Shown: positions 62,238-64,000 of the stretch, piece by piece
Position numbering within the stretch: the first letter of the stretch is position 1
Layout of the letters: the number at the start of each line of letters is the position of its first letter
Translations under genes and position numbers: made by a program
The notes under the pieces: model-generated
What the model saw: only the letters and a program-made list of their open reading frames with translations
Told to the model about the DNA's origin: nothing
Database searches by the model: none
Assembly (NCBI RefSeq): GCF_001189295.1
Contig: NZ_CP012159.1
Span: 3,608,973 to 3,672,972 of the forward strand
Reading direction: 5' to 3'
Origin: Chondromyces crocatus
GTDB lineage: Bacteria; Myxococcota_A; Polyangia; Polyangiales; Polyangiaceae
Length of the DNA stretch: 64,000 bases

Positions 62238-63989
62238 TCAGGGGACTTCGTGGGGACCGATGTCATAGATCCCTTGAGGTCGGGCGCCATCGATGAAGTC
62301 ATGGGTCGGCGCGTCCTCGATCGTGCCGGCTCCGATGCAAGGCGAGCCCGCGGTGAGGCGGAACTCGGTGTCCACCTTGGGGTCTCCTTGCACATTGCCC
62401 GTGTACGCTGCCGGGAGGGCGCCGAGCATGGCGAAATTCACGGCCGAAGTCCCGTTCCAGCGCCTGTAGAGGTATTCGTTGCCTCCCGACTGGGGCATGA
62501 AGAAGAACAGGTTGTTCGTGAAACCCTTCGGGTTGGCCGTCTGATTCAGGACCGTCTCTTCATAGACGCCGTACCTGTACTGGTTGCGCCCACCGATCAG
62601 GGTGTTGTTGCGAATGATCGCATATTGAGCATTCGGGTTTCCTCCCGCGTAGGGCGAGCCGAGGACGATGGCCGCCGATTTCGCGCTGACGGAGGTGGAG
62701 CCATTGCCGGTTGCGTCGAGGTAGTTCGAATTGATGTGGATGTCCGGTGCGGGCACGTCGAGTTCCGGCAGGTAGATCGCCGCCGATTGATCGGCCGACG
62801 CGCCGAAGATCACGTTGTTCACGATCCGTGAGGCGGAGCTGTAGCTGGCGATCCCGCCGCACCAGTACGAGACGCTGAGGCAGACCGGAGGGGTGCCCAT
62901 GTCGGTGTTGATGAGGTTGCTGTCGATGAGCACGTCACCGCGGGTGGTCATGCCATAAGAGACGCCATTCATGGCGGTCCCGGCCTGGATGCGGTTCTTG
63001 AATACCTTCGTGTCGGGGCGCGCGCCGGAGTCGATGATGCCGAAGGAGGATTGCCCCGACCCGCTCCGGATCTGGTTCTCTCCCACCTGCGCGGCGGCCT
63101 GGGACTCGATGAGCACGCCGATGGAGGCGTCGTTCTCGGAGTTTCCTGCCTCGATCACGTTGTCGTTGATGAGCGCTCCGAGCTGCTCCGAGGGCGAGCC
63201 GAGCACGTGAACCGCGATGGATCGCTTGGCGTTGTTGACGTTGCCGTTGATGTGACCGCCGATGATCCGGTTCCCCCTGAGGATCGGCGAGCCGCCATCC
63301 AGGGTGATGGTGACGCCCCCGGGGGCGTTCGCAGGGGCCCCATCCTGCGCCTGGATGGTGAACCCTTCGACCACGGTGCTTCGCGAGATCGTCGAGTTCG
63401 CGCGGACGCAGGTGAACGAGGTACACGCGATGACGCTGGGATGCGCCGCAGGGTTCCAGGTCCACGAGGTGGCGTCGTGGCCGCCCTTCAGGCTGATGTG
63501 CTGGGTCAGGAGGACATCCTCCTCGTACCGCCCTTCGGCGACGTAGACGAACGTGTTGGGGCCGATCTGTTGCGCGTGCTCGATGCCTTTCTTGAGCGTG
63601 CGGACTGGCCTCTCGGTCGTGCCGGGGTTCTTGTCGTCCCCGTCGGGAGACACGAACGTGCCGAGCCCTTTGCAGATGCTCTCCGGATCGGCTCCACCCT
63701 TGCAGTCGTTGTCGATCCCGTCGCCACAGATCTCGGTCGGACCCGGGATCAGCGGATTGCCATCGTCACAGTCGCCGTCGCACTCCGACAGACCATCGCC
63801 GTCGAGGTCGGCGTCGCTGCACGCCCCCTCTCCCCCGCCGCCGGTCGCTCCCGAGCCCCCGGTGTTCCACGAGCCGCCCTCTCCCCCGCTTCCCGAGGTG
63901 TCGGCGGTGAACATCGGCCCGCAACCCCCTGCCACCCACAGCGCGCCCCCCGCCGCACACCAGAGCCATGCCGCCAGTCCTGCACGCAT
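62238..63989 (-). CDS. Right-handed beta-helix lipoprotein with metal-binding motif
   Basis: A 583-residue lipoprotein with lipobox VAGGC and a GGSGATGGGGEG linker. Residues of about 55-105 contain repeated Asp-rich and Cys-rich motifs (DADLDGDGLSECDGDCDDG and CGDGIDNDCKGG), as in myxobacterial putative metal-binding (DNDCxGxxD) modules that may bind Ca2+. The rest is a right-handed parallel beta-helix typical of pectate-lyase-like proteins: IIGGHINGNVNNAKRSIAVHV, IIRNNTLIGGRNQYRYG and GDPKVDTEFRLTAGSPCIG with a choice-of-anchor C-terminus. It may bind or cut polysaccharide; catalytic residues are not identified. The ATG at 63989 is inside the window, so the gene is complete. Confidence 0.87.
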   Translation of the reverse strand: MRAGLAAWLWCAAGGALWVAGGCGPMFTADTSGSGGEGGSWNTGGSGATGGGGEGACSDADLDGDGLSECDGDCDDGNPLIPGPTEICGDGIDNDCKGGADPESICKGLGTFVSPDGDDKNPGTTERPVRTLKKGIEHAQQIGPNTFVYVAEGRYEEDVLLTQHISLKGGHDATSWTWNPAAHPSVIACTSFTCVRANSTISRSTVVEGFTIQAQDGAPANAPGGVTITLDGGSPILRGNRIIGGHINGNVNNAKRSIAVHVLGSPSEQLGALINDNVIEAGNSENDASIGVLIESQAAAQVGENQIRSGSGQSSFGIIDSGARPDTKVFKNRIQAGTAMNGVSYGMTTRGDVLIDSNLINTDMGTPPVCLSVSYWCGGIASYSSASRIVNNVIFGASADQSAAIYLPELDVPAPDIHINSNYLDATGNGSTSVSAKSAAIVLGSPYAGGNPNAQYAIIRNNTLIGGRNQYRYGVYEETVLNQTANPKGFTNNLFFFMPQSGGNEYLYRRWNGTSAVNFAMLGALPAAYTGNVQGDPKVDTEFRLTAGSPCIGAGTIEDAPTHDFIDGARPQGIYDIGPHEVP

Positions 63990-64000
63990 CGGAAGCGCCC

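Overview
The window is about 70% G+C DNA from what looks like a myxobacterium of the Polyangiales (Sorangium, Polyangium or Chondromyces type). The evidence is internal. There are many lipoproteins with GGSGGTGG-type linkers after the lipobox. There are Cys-rich DUF4215-like and DNDCKGG-type metal-binding motifs, and an FG-GAP/Cys-repeat protein with a MYXO-CTERM-like tail. There is also a sigma54 enhancer-binding regulator and a VWA-FHA protein. I assign no species. I see no rRNA, tRNA, insertion sequence, prophage or CRISPR array, so this reads as ordinary chromosome.

Layout. 1-3.3 kb: two tandem paralogous cytochromes P450 (the first cut by the window edge) and an MHS-type major facilitator, all on the minus strand. 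3.3-4.6 kb: gene-free, with a 19-bp tandem repeat, an AT-rich palindrome and a 43-bp repeat. 4.6-8.5 kb: an EGF/DUF4215 lipoprotein, an acyl-CoA dehydrogenase and a secreted PHB-depolymerase/esterase. 8.7-12.8 kb: a short UvrC-like GIY-YIG protein, a DUF2383 protein, a peroxiredoxin lipoprotein, a tandem-domain Usp protein and a small lipoprotein. 13-19.7 kb: a damaged or frameshifted gene, a GAF-sigma54 regulator, a divergent di-haem peroxidase-like lipoprotein, a Gly-rich PGRS-like lipoprotein and a small membrane protein followed by a C-run ladder repeat. 20-25.3 kb: an aldehyde dehydrogenase, an aldo/keto reductase, a nucleotidyltransferase translationally coupled to a metallophosphoesterase, and a lipoprotein.

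25.4-28.3 kb: a secreted animal-type protein-arginine deiminase homologue overlapping a HEAT-repeat protein by ATGA. 28.7-40.6 kb: a propeller-like membrane protein, the FG-GAP/Cys-repeat surface protein, a lipoprotein, two tandem zinc-ribbon membrane proteins, an MpaB/DUF2236 oxygenase and a large protein of unknown function. 40.6-41.5 kb: a gene-free block holding an 11-unit degenerate repeat of about 42 bp. 41.5-46.8 kb: an AraC regulator, two small exported proteins, VWA-FHA and a terpene cyclase. 46.8-56.2 kb: a CPA2 antiporter, a poxvirus-type topoisomerase IB, membrane proteins, an HD-domain protein, a SprT-like metalloprotein, sixA and recA. 56.5-64 kb: a large BamA/TamA-like protein, a Cys-rich lipoprotein, an SDR enzyme and a beta-helix lipoprotein.

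Co-translation is most likely where genes touch. These are the arginine deiminase with the HEAT protein, the nucleotidyltransferase with the metallophosphoesterase, recA with sixA (3 bp apart), and the two zinc-ribbon paralogues (41 bp apart). No single pathway unites the window. The items most worth following are the exported arginine deiminase operon, the nucleotidyltransferase/phosphoesterase pair, the zinc-ribbon duplication and a GAAAC...CGTCGGC repeat family that appears at two separate places.
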